A stretch of 64,000 nucleotides of DNA from Xestospongia muta (Eukaryota > Porifera > Demospongiae > Haplosclerida > Petrosiidae), in contig OY848931.1 of assembly GCA_963693285.1 (NCBI GenBank), positions 1,927,001 through 1,991,000 of the forward strand, read 5' to 3'. This document shows, piece by piece, positions 12,401-23,865 of the stretch (positions within the stretch are counted from its first letter, which is position 1; every line of letters begins with the position of its first letter). Position numbers and translations under genes: made by a program. The notes beneath the pieces are model-generated. The model saw nothing but the letters and a program-made list of their open reading frames with translations, was not told the DNA's origin and did no database searches.

Positions 12401-13044
12401 TGTACTATATCTAGATCACCTGATATAGCTACTTGATGAAGGGGAGGAGAACTACTGTCTTTCCATTGAATAGTGACGCTAGTTTTAAAAATTTGTTTTG
12501 CTAAATACACATGGTTTTCTTGACGTACTCTAGTCATGAAATCATTAAATGATATTGCTCTCAATAATATTGTCATTGTATCCCAATTTGGTGCCACTTT
12601 AATACACTGATATATATCATCAGGATCCAATATATAGTCAGGATTAGTACATATCAATGATACAATGTTACTGTGACCATTTCTACTGGCAAAATAAAGA
12701 GGGGTTTCTCCTTGATAATTGGGGAGGCCAAAGTCAAAATTATCATTATGATGACCATGTATTAGAAACTCAACAAATTCTTTCTTTCCGGCACCACACG
12801 ACAAATGAAGTGGTGTGGAACCTTCATTATTACGTAAAAAACTGCAACTTACAATTTCAGAAGTATCAATGAGATACTGTAATACGTCTAATCCACAGTG
12901 GTAAGAACTGCAACACAAGTGAATGAGCGTATTCCCTTGATCGTCACGTACCCAAGGAGACGTACCACGTGTAAGAAGTCTCTTAACAAGATCTAGATCA
13001 CCTTTAGAACAGGCATCACAAATCTCTACAGTTGACTGTTCCAT
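6461..13044 (-). CDS. M1: ANK-Roc-COR-death domain protein (kinase-less DAPK-like ROCO)
   Basis: Six exons by my model: 8188-13044, 8079-8136, 7965-8027, 7641-7912, 7207-7291 and 6461-6768, all phases compatible, about 1880 residues. Start chosen at MEQSTVEIC, shared with M2. Residues 1-780 are ankyrin repeats, including a near-identical 68-residue double-repeat array. The Roc GTPase has a P-loop GPPGAGKST near 809, a G3 motif DTGGQPEF near 1105 and a G4-like ATHRD near 1200. Between P-loop and G3 lies a long acidic, Ser/Thr-rich insert containing two related halves. COR follows, about 1250-1600 (HHRVGVIMHYPEV, YFMPCALKP). The constant exon ISELTTTSV comes next. A basic tail (SQRQERRQHKRQR) precedes a terminal death-like domain of about 100 residues (WHEIGLSLNLPRNVLNGL). 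An M2-type internal death domain has been deleted. The order ANK-Roc-COR-DD is that of DAPK1 minus its kinase; nucleotide-regulated scaffolding in cell-death or immune signalling is inferred. Confidence 0.85.
7292..7640 (-). other. Intron of M1 with (AG)n tract
   Basis: Intron between the basic-tail exon and the linker exon of M1. It has a GTAAGT donor and a CT-rich acceptor tract formed by an (AG)n run on the plus strand at about 7295-7309. I see nothing coding in it. Confidence 0.6.
10850..11700 (-). repeat. 204-bp tandem repeat inside the M1 ankyrin array
   Basis: Four to five in-frame units of 68 codons, each two ankyrin repeats with the shared core GHFEIVKILTNHPQCNIEAE. The same phrase recurs at 11232, 11436 and 11640, exactly 204 bp apart. 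Units resemble each other more than the corresponding M2 units, which points to recent unequal exchange within the gene. Confidence 0.85.
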
Positions 13045-13141
13045 TGTCTACTGTAGTCTGTCGTGAGAGGGTGTGTTTTCTTTTTATAATATTCTCTTTA
13101 TAATGCCCACCTGATTATGTTGACCCTGCAAAAGTGTAAAG
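13045..13141. promoter_or_regulatory. Divergent promoter region, block A/B
   Basis: Only 97 bp separate the ATG of M1 (-) from the ATG of the plus-strand copy 2. A shared core, ATTCTCTTTATAATGCCCAC followed by CTGATTA, recurs at about 26871, 40468 and 47099 in front of the other head-to-head pairs. It contains a TATA-like TATAAT and a CACCTG E-box. Promoter function is inferred from position and conservation. Confidence 0.55.
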
Positions 13142-13984
13142 ATGTTAAGTTTGGACGTTCTCATAGTCTTGGTGAGACAGCTCTGAAGACACAAGTAAAC
13201 ATTGCACAGTAAAGAATATCTACATTAGAAGACTACATACACAGTAGAGAGAGACAGTATCAGGTAAGACTACTGGTACATTGTCTGTTATGATATGATC
13301 AGAGACTGTTTCTTGTTGTAGACTACTATATCTCATCTTCATGGAGAACGTAGAGAATCACGTGGTCAATATTCATCTGGTGTAGGTCAGTTTATCTCTC
13401 AATGTAGAAGACGTGTTGGTAGAACACATGATATTATCATGTCTATGAGAAGTGTTGGATCTACATCATCTGAAGAAGGAAGTGAAGTAGAAAATGGTAA
13501 GTAAAATATAATTACCTATTATAATGGGATCTACTCATAATTAAAAATCTACTGCTCATGTTAACATTTAATTTAAAACTGATTGCTCTCTAACAATATT
13601 TCAGCTTTAGATTATATGAGAAGAAAATACAGCAATCTGATTGGTCAATTAGCAGTTTTAAATCCCATAGTAAACCTCTGAATTAATTTTATTCATGACA
13701 ATATCTTATCATCCAATAACTTGTATTAACAGTTCTATTAGTGTTATATTACTAATGTTAGTAACAAACAATATTAACATATATTATATTGGTAATTAAT
13801 GGAGTACACAGTGTTTGATTATAACTAAATAGTTATGGATATCTTCAATATCTTCATCTGTTGTCTTTTATAGAACAGTTAGTAATGACCTGTTCTGTAG
13901 AATTTAAAATCTTTACTTTGAGATATTGTGTTTTAATTTTTATATGAACTGTGAATACATATTTAATTACTGAGGGGTGGAGCC

Positions 13985-15050
13985 AGTTTAGTGCCACTTT
14001 GTCTAATCCCATTTTGTCTAAAACACACGATTCAGTGCCAAATGGTCTAATTAGTGGATATTTTTGAGTAATTACCAGTTCTCAGTTAACACTTTTTTAC
14101 CAATTAGCTGATTAAATACCAAGCAATTACTGTTACATTTTATGTCTTTGAATAATATATTGTGTGTAGAGCAGTGGTAGATATAAATTCAAGGGTCGTA
14201 GAATTTAGAATATAGTCAAGTGTTATGGAATTTTCGACAACTCAAAGAGGTGCTTGCTCTCTCATTTACCAAGGCTACAAATATACATTGAACTGAAGAT
14301 GCCTTGATGGTAGGATCTACTGGAGATACAATTATAGAAGCTGCAGTGGAAGAATGACAACCCAAGATGATGAATTAATATCTTGTAATATCAACCATAA
14401 CCATCCACCACAAGACCAGGCAGAGGTTGAAGCAGAGAAGGTTATATCGTCATTAAGAAATAAGGTATCTGAGAATATACAGTCAGTGCCTCTCCAAGCA
14501 TTTTCAGAAGACAAGACAAAGATGAAATAGCAGCCAAACTACCAACACTTCTATCAATCAAGTCATCACTTTATTGAAAGTGCAGAAAAAGGCTACCTCT
14601 AATGCCCCACGCAAGGGAAGAAGTTACGTTTGAAGGTGAATGGACACGAACTTTTAGTGGTGAGTGATTCCTACTAAATGAAGGTGGAGAAAGAGACAAG
14701 ATCATCATCAAGTTAAAAAAGGTTGTAGGCAAGGCTCATACCAATGTTTATGAAATTGTTGAAATCTTTAAGAGAGAACAGGGTATGACAGAATCACCAT
14801 TAGCCAGTTGACATCAGGAGCCATACCTCCTAGAAGAGGAAATAAGTCTACAGACAAAGATAAAAGAACTGAAATAACGATTTTCAGGAAATACAACTCT
14901 TGAAGTGTATGTTCAAGGAATGTCTGGACATACAAACATTTAATCAAAGACAAAATAACTTACTATTATTATTTATTTACAACTTTAGACCAATTGGCAC
15001 TGGATTGTGTATTTTAGACAAAATGGGATTAGATGAACTGGGAATACCCC
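13985..15050 (+). mobile_element. Mutator-like element with FLYWCH remnant
   Basis: A 1066-bp insertion with 66-bp terminal inverted repeats at 13985-14050 and 14985-15050 (shared core CTAATCCCATTTTGTCTAAA). It is flanked by an 8-bp target-site duplication GTGGAGCC at 13977-13984 and 15051-15058. The paralogous intron at about 27774-27784 holds a single GTGGAGCC, an empty site. Inside, about 14222-14530 reads as a decayed FLYWCH zinc finger: SLIYQGYKY, an in-frame TGA, YWRY where YWRC is usual, CSGRMTT, HNHPP. FLYWCH fingers commonly accompany animal MULE transposases. No transposase domain remains, so the element is non-autonomous. Confidence 0.85.
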
Positions 15051-15257
15051 GTGGAGCCTGAGGTTATTAATATATCTATGATAGTTTATTACATGTAGAA
15101 ACCTTCAATACAGTATTCTATAGTGTTGCTATGAACTTTAAATTTTATGTTTGATTAAATAAAAGTTTCTTAGTCAGTTTACAAACCTAACGATGTGGTC
15201 ATCACTATAGTCATTATTGTCTTATTGTTTTAATATAGGTTAACAAAGCAGCTGGTG

Positions 15258-15395
15258 AATTATATGGGAATTGAACTCAGGACCTTTAGAATACTTATCA
15301 GAGCTCAGAGCTCTATTATCTTAGCCACCTGAGCCTAAGAGAATGTGTAAGAAAATCCTAACCTAGTGAGACATCATACAAGAGTGAGATAATGA
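15258..15395 (-). mobile_element. SINE copy with flanking exon-intron duplication
   Basis: Same tRNA-like SINE as at 810-960, with the B-box-like GAGTTCAATTC present on the minus strand. It is bracketed by a direct duplication of about 75 bp: intron end plus exon start, GTTAACAAAGCAGCTGGTGA, at about 15190-15263 and 15395-15468. That is far longer than a normal SINE target duplication. Confidence 0.6.
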
Positions 15396-16199
15396 TGTGG
15401 TCATCACTATAGTTATTATTGTCTTTTGTTTTAATATAGGTTAACAAAGCAGCTGGTGAATTACAGTATACTGCTGTCCATTTAGCAGCATTATGTAATG
15501 ATGATGTCATTATGACACTATTATTAAAATATGGAGCTGATGTTGAAATAAGAAATGCTGAGTACTTAATTCCATTAACTATGACAAGTAATTACAGTGT
15601 TAGGTAAGTCTCAACCACACCCACTAATTATGTTCAAATATATTCTTTTTAGAAAAATGTTACTGAACTCAGTTTTGTTATGTGCTGCATCTGATGGTGG
15701 TGATATAGCAGAAGTGACACACCTCCTGACAACCACACCCATTAGTCCCAATGTAAAGGGTTTAAGACATAAATGTGCTCTTCATCTTGCAGCTGCCAAA
15801 GGATGTCAAGAAATTGTTGAATTCCTTATATTGAATGGAGTAACTTTGATTACATGATCCTTGATAGTCATGTAATTTTAGGTAGATGTTAATATTAGAG
15901 GAGATAGTTGTCAACGTACAGCACTTCATTATGCTATTTTAGGAGGTTATGCTAATATCATTCAAATCTTATTGAGTGCAGGAGCTCATGAGTTTACCAG
16001 AGATGCCGGGGGATACACTGCTCTTAATTTTTGTCAAGGAGATGCTTGTCGTCTTTTACATACTGTGTGTCTGTTAATGTGTATGTATTTTATTATTGTT
16101 GCTATAGAAACCAATGTCTCTACATTAATTGTGCATCCATTATTTTATTTATCATTTGACACTTGTCATTATTCATCCATTTTGAAAGTGTGGTAGAAA

Positions 16200-16345
16200 A
16201 ATTCTGTGTAATTGAACTCAGGTCCTTTAGATTACTTATGAGAGCTCTATAATCTGAGCCACTCAAGGCTACATATACAGAAATAGAATGTGCATGAAGA
16301 TCCTAACCTAGTGAGACATGGTACAAGAGAGAGATTATCATAATA
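16200..16345 (-). mobile_element. Diverged SINE copy at a duplication breakpoint
   Basis: Older relative of the SINE at 810-960: GGACCTGAGTTCAATTAC is visible on the minus strand and the body is diverged. It marks the junction where the plus-strand ankyrin fragment stops and the reversed KANSL1-like fragment starts. The SINE tail at 41370-41465 marks the same junction in the second duplicate. Confidence 0.55.
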
Positions 16346-16381
16346 TTAATTTTTGTACTTTTTATAAAAACTTATAAATGA

Positions 16382-17212
16382 CAATAATAGTCCATTGGGT
16401 GGTGTTTGTAAGAGGGCACTCATCTGACATATCTACAGGAGGTGTAGCAGACAATGTGGGGCTGGAAAGGGGTGGAGCTGAGGATCCAAGGGGTGTATGC
16501 ACTGTGTGAGGTGGTGTAGAGGTGTGTGATGAGTGAGGGAGTGGGGAAGGTGAAGATGAGGAACGTGAATAATCCAGGATGGGAACATATTGGATGACTT
16601 TTTTGGGAGGTGCTATTGGATGAGTTAGAGCATCCATGTCTTTTCCAGCTAGAGGGAAACGCTGAGGTGGCCATGGTAACACTTGTGTCACAACATCTTC
16701 CATTTCCATTCCTATACCAGGAAGTGGAGGAGAAGCTGAATGAGATGAATCAGGAGTTGATGATTGTTGAGGTGGGTGTGGTCTTTTACGATTGCCAGTA
16801 ATAAAATTGAGGTATCTTTTTCTTTCCTTGGCCTCACATCTGTTGTGTCGTTCAGCAAAAATTAGATCACTGACATCCTATCAAAATAAACAAAAAACAT
16901 AACTTTGTCCTAAAACTATAGTAATTATAACATTAAATTAGCCAGTAAATAGTAAACATATGAAGCCACTATATACATGAAGATACATGTATGTGTGTGT
17001 GTGTGTGTGTGACTGTACCTCTTCTTCATCACTGTCATCTATATCTCCATTGATTTTTATCCCATGATCAAGTTTTCTGTTCACATGATGAGAATTGAGT
17101 CCTGTCTCCTTTCCTTTATCAGCATCACCATTAGCAAGAGGAGCAATGTCTGGTCCCATATTCTCTTCTACCTTACGCCATTTTGGTGTTATGATTTCTT
17201 TGTATTCTGACC
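16382..17212 (-). pseudogene. KANSL1-like PEHE fragment, copy B
   Basis: Two exons, about 17017-17212 and 16382-16885, closely matching the copy at 4266-5330. It carries EYKEIITPKWRKVEEN without the nonsense codon of copy A, the acidic DDSDEEE block, the basic RHNRCEAKERKRY segment and the Ser/Pro-rich tail. It starts mid-PEHE: the YDIDNIVIP part is absent because the exon boundary now lies at SEYKEI. Its C-terminus runs into foreign sequence (TIIVIYKFL, stop). This is a truncated duplicate; transcription is unknown. Confidence 0.7.
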
Positions 17213-17458
17213 TAAATAAATTGACTATAAACTAGTGGGTTTTTTTATTGTTACATTGTGTATTATAGAATGATGTTAACTGTCAATGAATAGGTACAAC
17301 TTAAATATAAGCAAAGATATATGCATTTCACCTAGTAATACAAAAATAGTATATCTTGTTAACATTGTATACTAACACACATACTGGTTGTCTCTAAAGG
17401 AATTGATGTATAGAATATTTGAAAGTGTAGTTTTAAATATATGGTCTTAACAGAATGA

Positions 17459-17578
17459 ACTAACCAATGTTTTCAGATAATCTTCATATTTCTTTGCAAC
17501 ATTATTTTGATTAATAGCTCTTAAATCAGATAATAAATTTCTTCTTGCCACATTTTCAGAGCTGATCCAATGATTGCT
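17459..17578 (-). other. Unidentified candidate exon 5' of the KANSL1-like fragment
   Basis: Minus-strand open stretch of about 38 codons between a pyrimidine-rich acceptor and a GTTAGT donor. It reads NHWISSENVARRNLLSDL followed by RAINQNNVAKKYEDYLKTL and is predicted helical. A near-identical copy lies at about 42580-42700. I cannot assign it; it may be an upstream exon of the KANSL1-like gene or of another gene carried in the same duplication. Confidence 0.35.
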
Positions 17579-17729
17579 AAAGGAGAGAAAGAGAGAAATT
17601 GGAGGTATATACACTTGTCTAAAGTAGATACTAGGTTATTCTATATAACAAATTAAGTTAATAAAATGTGTAGAAACAGACTTATTTAACTAACAACATT
17701 TATAACAAGTTTGTAATTGTCCTAATATG

Positions 17730-19799
17730 GTTTTAGTGGTCCTGGTCCTATATTAAAATACATGGATGGACTAGGGACAGTACTTTCACACAAACTACCA
17801 GATGGAAGTGAGAAACCAGTTGGATTGTATCTGGACCTCTATCAAATGCTGAAAGGAAGTACTCACAGATTAAAGGGGAAACCCTAGCTATTATGTTTGG
17901 TATCAAATACTTCCACTTATTTATTTGGATGACACTTTTATAATCTATACTGACCATAATCCATTAGTAAGTCTGATGAGCTCAAATAAGACCTTTCCCT
18001 CACATACATCAGCAGGATTACAATGATGGGCACTGACTCTGTCTACATATGAATATTCACTAAAATTCAAATCTACCCAGCTGAATGGGAATGCAGATGC
18101 TCTCAGTAGATTACTATTACCACCAGTCCCTAGAGATATCCTAATTCCCAGTGAGATTGTTTTACTCCTGGAAAAGTTTGAGTTTTTACCAATTACATCA
18201 AAAGAAATTGCTGCACAGACAGAAAAGGACTCAATTCTCTCTAAAGTTCTATAATTTGGGGAAAATGGCTGGCCAATAAGTATGGAAGATGAAGAGCTCA
18301 AACCATACTTCAATAAGAGATCTGAGCTTCAAGTTATTTAAATTGTTTACTGTGGAAAAATCGTGTTATTGTACCTCCACCAGGTCGTGCCATTCTAATT
18401 GAGGAGTTACACAAAGAACATCTGGCTATAGCAAAAATGAAAAGTCTGGCTAGAACTGTTATCTGGTGGCCAGGCCTTGATGAAAATATCCACGAGAAAG
18501 TACAATGTTGTACAGAGTGCCAAGCATTACGACCATCAACACCTCTTATGCCTTTTCAGTCTTGGGAATGGTCATTAAACCATGGCAAAGACTACATTTA
18601 GACTTTGCAGGTCCATTTTAGAATTATATGTTTTTAACAGTACTTGCTGCTCATTCTAAATGGATTGAAGCTCACCCTGTGTCTTCTATTACTTCATCAA
18701 CTACAATCTCACATCTTTGTCAACTCTTTGAACAGCATGGACTACCAGAAGTTGTTGTGACAAATAATGGCCAATCATTTATTAGTGATGAATCCCAGAA
18801 ATTCCTGTACACTAATGGTATAAAACATATTCTAACATCTCTCTATTATCCTGTCACTAATGGCTAGCTGAGAAAGCAGTTCACATAATCAAAGATGGCC
18901 TGAAGAAAATCACTGAAACCCTAACAGAACCTCATACCACCACGGGATTATCCCCAGCAGAACTATTAATAGGAACAAAATTGAGATCAATACTGGACCT
19001 ATTGAAACCAACATTAAGGTATTGTGTATAACGTAAACAGTGTATCTAAGAACAAGTTGCCAACAAAAGTACTCACCCTCAATATTTTGCAGTAGGAGAC
19101 ACTGTGTATGCAAAAAAATTTGCAAAGAGAATTATTAGGTCCCTGGTTTTATTTTAGCTTATACAGGTACAAAATTGTGCATCATTCAACTTAACAATGG
19201 GAATATCTGAGATGACATTTTGATTATATACAAAAAAGATACACTCTAAATGAAAACACAGACTTAACATCACCATTTACTAACCCAGAGTACACTTCAG
19301 AACTGCATACTCAAACTGGAAGGAATCAACCATCTACTCATGAAGACACATCACCAGTCACCACCTTAATTACTCCTATAGCCACCGCACCAAATGATAC
19401 TGTCCAATGAATACCAACACAAACCCACCTCCCACTCAAAGATATCTGATGTGTAACTGTAAGCCACCAAATCATCTAATATATATATACTAATCTCAAA
19501 TAAAGGAGGAAAAGTGTACTGTTTATTATGTAAAGACAATGTAGTGTTTGTTATGTAAAGACAATGTAGTGTTTGTTATGTAAAGACAATGTAGTGTTTG
19601 TTATGTAGAGACAGTGTATGTACTGTTTGTTATGTAGAGACAGTTGAACATTGTAGTCTGGTTTATATGTGTGTATCTGTTTACACTAGTTTACTGATAC
19701 GTATTGTAACCATTGGTTTTGTAAAGTATATAAGCAAGCTGTCTTCTATCTTAAAAGAGGAGAAACTCTTTATAATCCTCTAACTCTGAGAATATTACA
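17730..19799 (+). mobile_element. Ty3/gypsy retrotransposon, 5'-truncated copy G1
   Basis: Remnant of gypsy pol through the 3' LTR. Visible in order: RNase H with frameshifts (VLSHKLPDGSEKPVG, TLAIMFGIKYFH, LNGNADALSRL) at about 17755-18250; an integrase H2C2 zinc finger (EELHKEHLAIAKM, CCTECQALRP) at about 18350-18600; an integrase core (AAHSKWIEAHPVS, VVVTNNGQSF) at about 18610-18870. The catalytic Asp of the usual TDNG motif is Asn here. A stop interrupts between zinc finger and core, and another falls at TNG where the catalytic Glu region begins. Gag, protease, most of RT and the 5' LTR are missing. A polypurine tract (AAAGGAGGAAAAG) immediately precedes the LTR. Confidence 0.8.
19515..19799 (+). 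repeat. 3' LTR of G1 (285 bp)
   Basis: Starts TGTACT after the polypurine tract and ends ATTACA. The first part is about three to four copies of a 25-bp unit (core TGTTTGTTATGTAAAGACAA). The rest carries a TATA-like TATATAAGCAAG about 70 bp before the end. The same LTR occurs at 22385-23275, 44650-45009 and, reversed, at 61326-61552. Confidence 0.75.
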
Positions 19800-21722
19800 A
19801 TAGTGATACCAGTCTGGTTGGTGTAAGAGGGTCTCCTTTCCTGGAAGAAAGCTGTTTAAATCAGCCATTATCATGAAACTCTTTTCAGATGAGGCACTCT
19901 AATACAAGTTGGAGAGGTCAGTGATGACAATATTTCCTGGAAGAATTACACATGACTCACTAAATCAGCCATTATCACGAAACTCTTTTTGGATGAAGCA
20001 CTTCTAACTCTCGTAAATTCTGTCAAATACCAAATTGGAAGTCGTTTTCTAGTCCTTCTGTATAATACCCACTCGTAAAAACCAGAGATACTCCTAAGCC
20101 ACGATAAACATGGTTTTTACTCCTTTTGTCATTTTAGACTAAAGGCAACCCAAGAAGGTTTGTGAAACTTGTTAGAAATGACAAGGAACTTGTTAGAAAT
20201 GGAGTAGTTGAAAAGGAGTATGAAAATTGTACTAACCAGTGTCATCAGAATCCACTTTAGCTTGAGCATGCAGCAGGTTCTGACTCATCCTTCAATGGTA
20301 CTTCATCAAAACTCCATCCAATAGTATTTTAAACTAGCCAGAGAACGAACAGTTCTAGCCAGAGAACGAACCTCTGCCAGATCCACCACTAGCCTGTGTC
20401 ATCAGAATCCATCATCCTTCAATGGCAAGCTATACTAGCTAGAAAGATAGTTCTTGTTCTAGCCAGAGAACGAACCTCAGTGAAGCTGGTAACATGGAAC
20501 TCAGGCTGTCCTCCTGTACTAAGAGATGACGAGATTGAACCTCAGTGAAGCTGGTAACATGGAACTCAGGCTGTCCTCCTGTACTAAGAGATGACGAGAT
20601 TTTTACCAGCACATTTGACAACCAAAACAATGCCACTCCATGATATCAGGGGAAAATGTTTTCAGCAGCCTTTTCTAATTTCGAGATTACATGCTAAATG
20701 GAGTGGTCTGCCTGCTGGGTTGTTGCTATGAACATTTTTAGCAAAATGTTTTCAGCAGCCTTTTCTAATTTCGAGATTACATGCTAAATGGAGTGGTCTG
20801 CCTGCTGGGTTGTTGCTATGAACATTTTTAGCAGTAACATCACATCCTTCTCTACTAAATGTGGAGTGGTCTCTGCCTGCTGGCTTGTTGCTATGAACAT
20901 TTTTAGCAGTAACAACATCCTTTCTCTACCTCTGCCAGATCCACCACTAGCCTGTGTCATCAGAATCCATCATCCTTCAATGGCAAGCTATACTAGCTAG
21001 AAAGATAGTTCTTGTTCTAGCCAGAGAACGAACCTCTTCATGAGTGAAGCTGGTAACATGGAACTCAGGCTGTCCTCCTGTACTAAGAGATGACGAGATT
21101 TTTACCAGCACATTTGACAACCAAAACAATGCCACTCCATGATATGTTTGCTGATATCAGGGGAAAATGTTTTTAGCAGCCTTTTCTAATTTCGAGATTA
21201 CATGCTAAATGGAGTGTTGCTATGAACATTTTTAGCAGTAACATCACATCCTTCTCTACTAAATGTGGAGTGGTCTCTGCCTGCTGGCTTGTTGCTATGA
21301 ACATTTTTAGCAGTAACAACATCCTTTCTCTACCACAAGAGTATCAGCCTTTTCTAATTTCGAGACTACATGCTAAATGGAGCCTTTCTCTACCACAAGA
21401 TGTTAGTAACATCACAGCCTTTCTCTACCACAAGATGTTGTACAATTTTAGCAGTAACAAGATGTTGCATATTTTATTATTCTTAGCTTCATGTCTATAG
21501 CATTATTCTCATCTGACTAGTTAGAATTTGACCATTATCGTGAGGGTACAGTTACATTGCAGTTGACTGAGGAGATATTGAACTATTGGTAGATGACCAT
21601 ACTCATGTAGCTCTGTTGTACAATTTTAGCAGTAACAAGATGTTGCATATTTTATTATTCTTAGCCTCATGTCAGCATTATTCTCATCTGACTAGTTAGA
21701 ATTTGACCATTATCGTGAATCC

Positions 21723-23275
21723 TATACTAATGGCTAGCTGAGAAAGCAGTTCACATAATCAAAGATGGCCTGAAGAAAATAACTGAAACCCTAACAGAAC
21801 CTCATACCACCACGGGATTATCCCCAGGAGAACTATTAATAGGAACAAAATTGAGATCAATACTGGACCTACTGAAACCAACATTAAGGTATTGTGTACA
21901 ACATAAACAGTGTATCTAAGAACAAGTTGCCAACAAAAGTACTCACCCTCAATATTTTGCAGTAGGAGACACTGTGTATGCAAAAAAATTTGCAAAGGGA
22001 ATCATTAGGTCCCTGGTTTTATTTTAGCTTATACAGGTACAAAATTGTGCATCATTCAACTTAACAATGGGAATATCTGAGATGACATTTTGATTATATA
22101 CAAAAAAGATACACTCTAAATGAAAACACAGACTTAACATCACCATTTACTAACCCAGAGTACACTTCAGAACTGCATACTCAAACTGGAAGGAATCAAC
22201 CATCTACTCATGAAGACACATCACCAGTCACCACCTTAATTACTCCTATAGCCACTGCACCAAATGATACTGTCCAATGAATACCAACACAAACCCACCT
22301 CCCACTCAAAGATATCTGATGTGTAACTGTAAGCCACCAAATCATCTAATATATATATACTAATCTCAAATAAAGAAGGAAAAGTGTACTGTTTATTATG
22401 TAAAGACAATGTACTGTTTGTTATGCAAAGACAATGTACTGTTTGTTATGTAAAGACAATGTACTGTTTGTTATGTAAAGACAATGTACTGTTTGTTATG
22501 TAAAGACAATGTACTGTTTGTTATGTAAAGACAATGTACTGTTTGTTATGCAAAGACAATGTACTGTTTGTTATGCAAAGACAATGTACTGTTTGTTATG
22601 TAAAGACAATGTACTGTTTGTTATGTAAAGACAATGTACTGTTTGTTATGTAAAGACAATGTACTGTTTGTTATGTAAAGACAATGTACTGTTTGTTATG
22701 TAAAGACAATGTACTGTTTGTTATGTAAAGACAATGTACTGTTTGTTATGTAAAGACAAAGACAATGTACTGTTTGTTATGTAAAGACAATGTACTGTTT
22801 GTTATGTAAAGACAATGTACTGTTTGTTATGTAAAGACAATGTACTGTTTGTTATGTAAAGACAATGTACTGTTTGTTATGTAAAGACAATGTACTGTTT
22901 GTTATGTAAAGACAATGTGCTGTTTGTTATGTAAAGACAATGTGCTGTTTGTTATGTAAAGACAATGTGCTGTTTGTTATGTAAAGACAATGTGCTGTTT
23001 GTTATGTAAAGACAATGTGCTGTTTGTTATGTAAAGACAATGTGCTGTTTGTTATGTAAAGACAATGTGCTGTTTGTTACATAGAGACAGTGTATGTACT
23101 GTTTGTTATGTAGAGACAGTTGAACATTGTAGTCTGGTTTATATGTGTGTATCTGTTTACACTAGTTTACTGATACGTATTGTAACCATTGGTTTTGTAA
23201 AGTATATAAGCAAGCTGTCTTCTATCTTAAAAGAGGAGAAACTCTTTATAATCCTCTAACTCTGAGAATATTACA
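21723..23275 (+). mobile_element. Gypsy 3' end duplicated with P1 (copy G2)
   Basis: Starts abruptly in the integrase C-terminal region (matching G1 from about 18856) and continues to the LTR, which spans 22385-23275. The junction at about 21722-21731 joins a P1 shard straight to gypsy sequence, and the P1 shards that follow repeat those after G1. This is therefore a tandem duplication of a gypsy-end plus P1 block, not a separate insertion. Confidence 0.75.
22385..23096 (+). repeat. 25-bp minisatellite inside an LTR (about 28 copies)
   Basis: Tandem units of 25 bp with core TGTTTGTTATGTAAAGACAA followed by TGTAC. Early and middle units read GTAC; the last seven read GTGC, and a few early ones carry TGCAAAG. 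One unit near 22756 has a 6-bp AAAGAC duplication. Homologous LTRs have about 4 units (19515) and about 7 units (44650). Confidence 0.95.
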
Positions 23276-23865
23276 ATAGTGATACCAGTCTGGTTGGTGT
23301 AAGAGGGTCTCCTTTCCTGGAAGAAAGCTGTTTAAATCAGCCATTATCATGAAACTCTTTTCAGATGAGGCACTCTAATACAAGTTGGAGAGGTCAGTGA
23401 TGACAATATTTCCTGGAAGAATTACACATGACTCACTAAATCAGCCATTATCACGAAACTCTTTTTGGATGAAGCACTTCTAACTCTCGTAAATTCTGTC
23501 AAATACCAAATTGGAAGTCGTTTTCTAGTCCTTCTGTATAATACCCACTCGTAAAAACCAGAGATACTCCTAAGCCACGATAAACATGGTTTTTACTCCT
23601 TTTGTCATTTTAGACTAAAGGCAACCCAAGAAGGTTTGTGAAACTTGTTAGAAATGACAAGGAACTTGTTAGAAATGGAGTAGTTGAAAAGGAGTATGAA
23701 AATTGTACTAACCAGTGTCATCAGAATCCACTTTAGCTTGAGCATGCAGCAGGTTCTGACTCATCCTTCAATGGTACTTCATCAAAACTCCATCCAATAG
23801 TATTTTAAACTAGCCAGAGAACGAACAGTTCTAGCCAGAGAACGAACCTCTGCCAGATCCACCAC

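Larger units (their letters stand above)
13142..16058 (+). pseudogene. FHA-ANK-RING family, copy 2 (broken)
   Basis: Remains of the plus-strand partner gene. Exon 1 (about 13142-13262) carries a 5-bp insertion after the ATG relative to copies 3 and 5, and a CAA-to-TAA change, so it cannot encode the conserved MFGRSRSLGETA start. Exon 2 lies at about 13321-13495. The FHA exon is missing. A MULE sits at 13985-15050. Ankyrin exons resume at about 15440-15603, 15654-15840 and 15883-16058 and match copy 1 closely (ALHLAAAKG, TALHYAILGGY). The copy then runs into a SINE and a reversed KANSL1-like fragment, so everything 3' of the seventh exon, including the RING, is lost. Confidence 0.8.

Noticed and set aside
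18628..18867. Functional integrase
   Set aside because: Only part of the core is open, the usual catalytic Asp is Asn, stops flank it and there is no 5' LTR or gag in the same copy.
22385..23096. CRISPR array
   Set aside because: Units are contiguous 25-bp tandem repeats with no spacers, inside an LTR of a eukaryotic retroelement.
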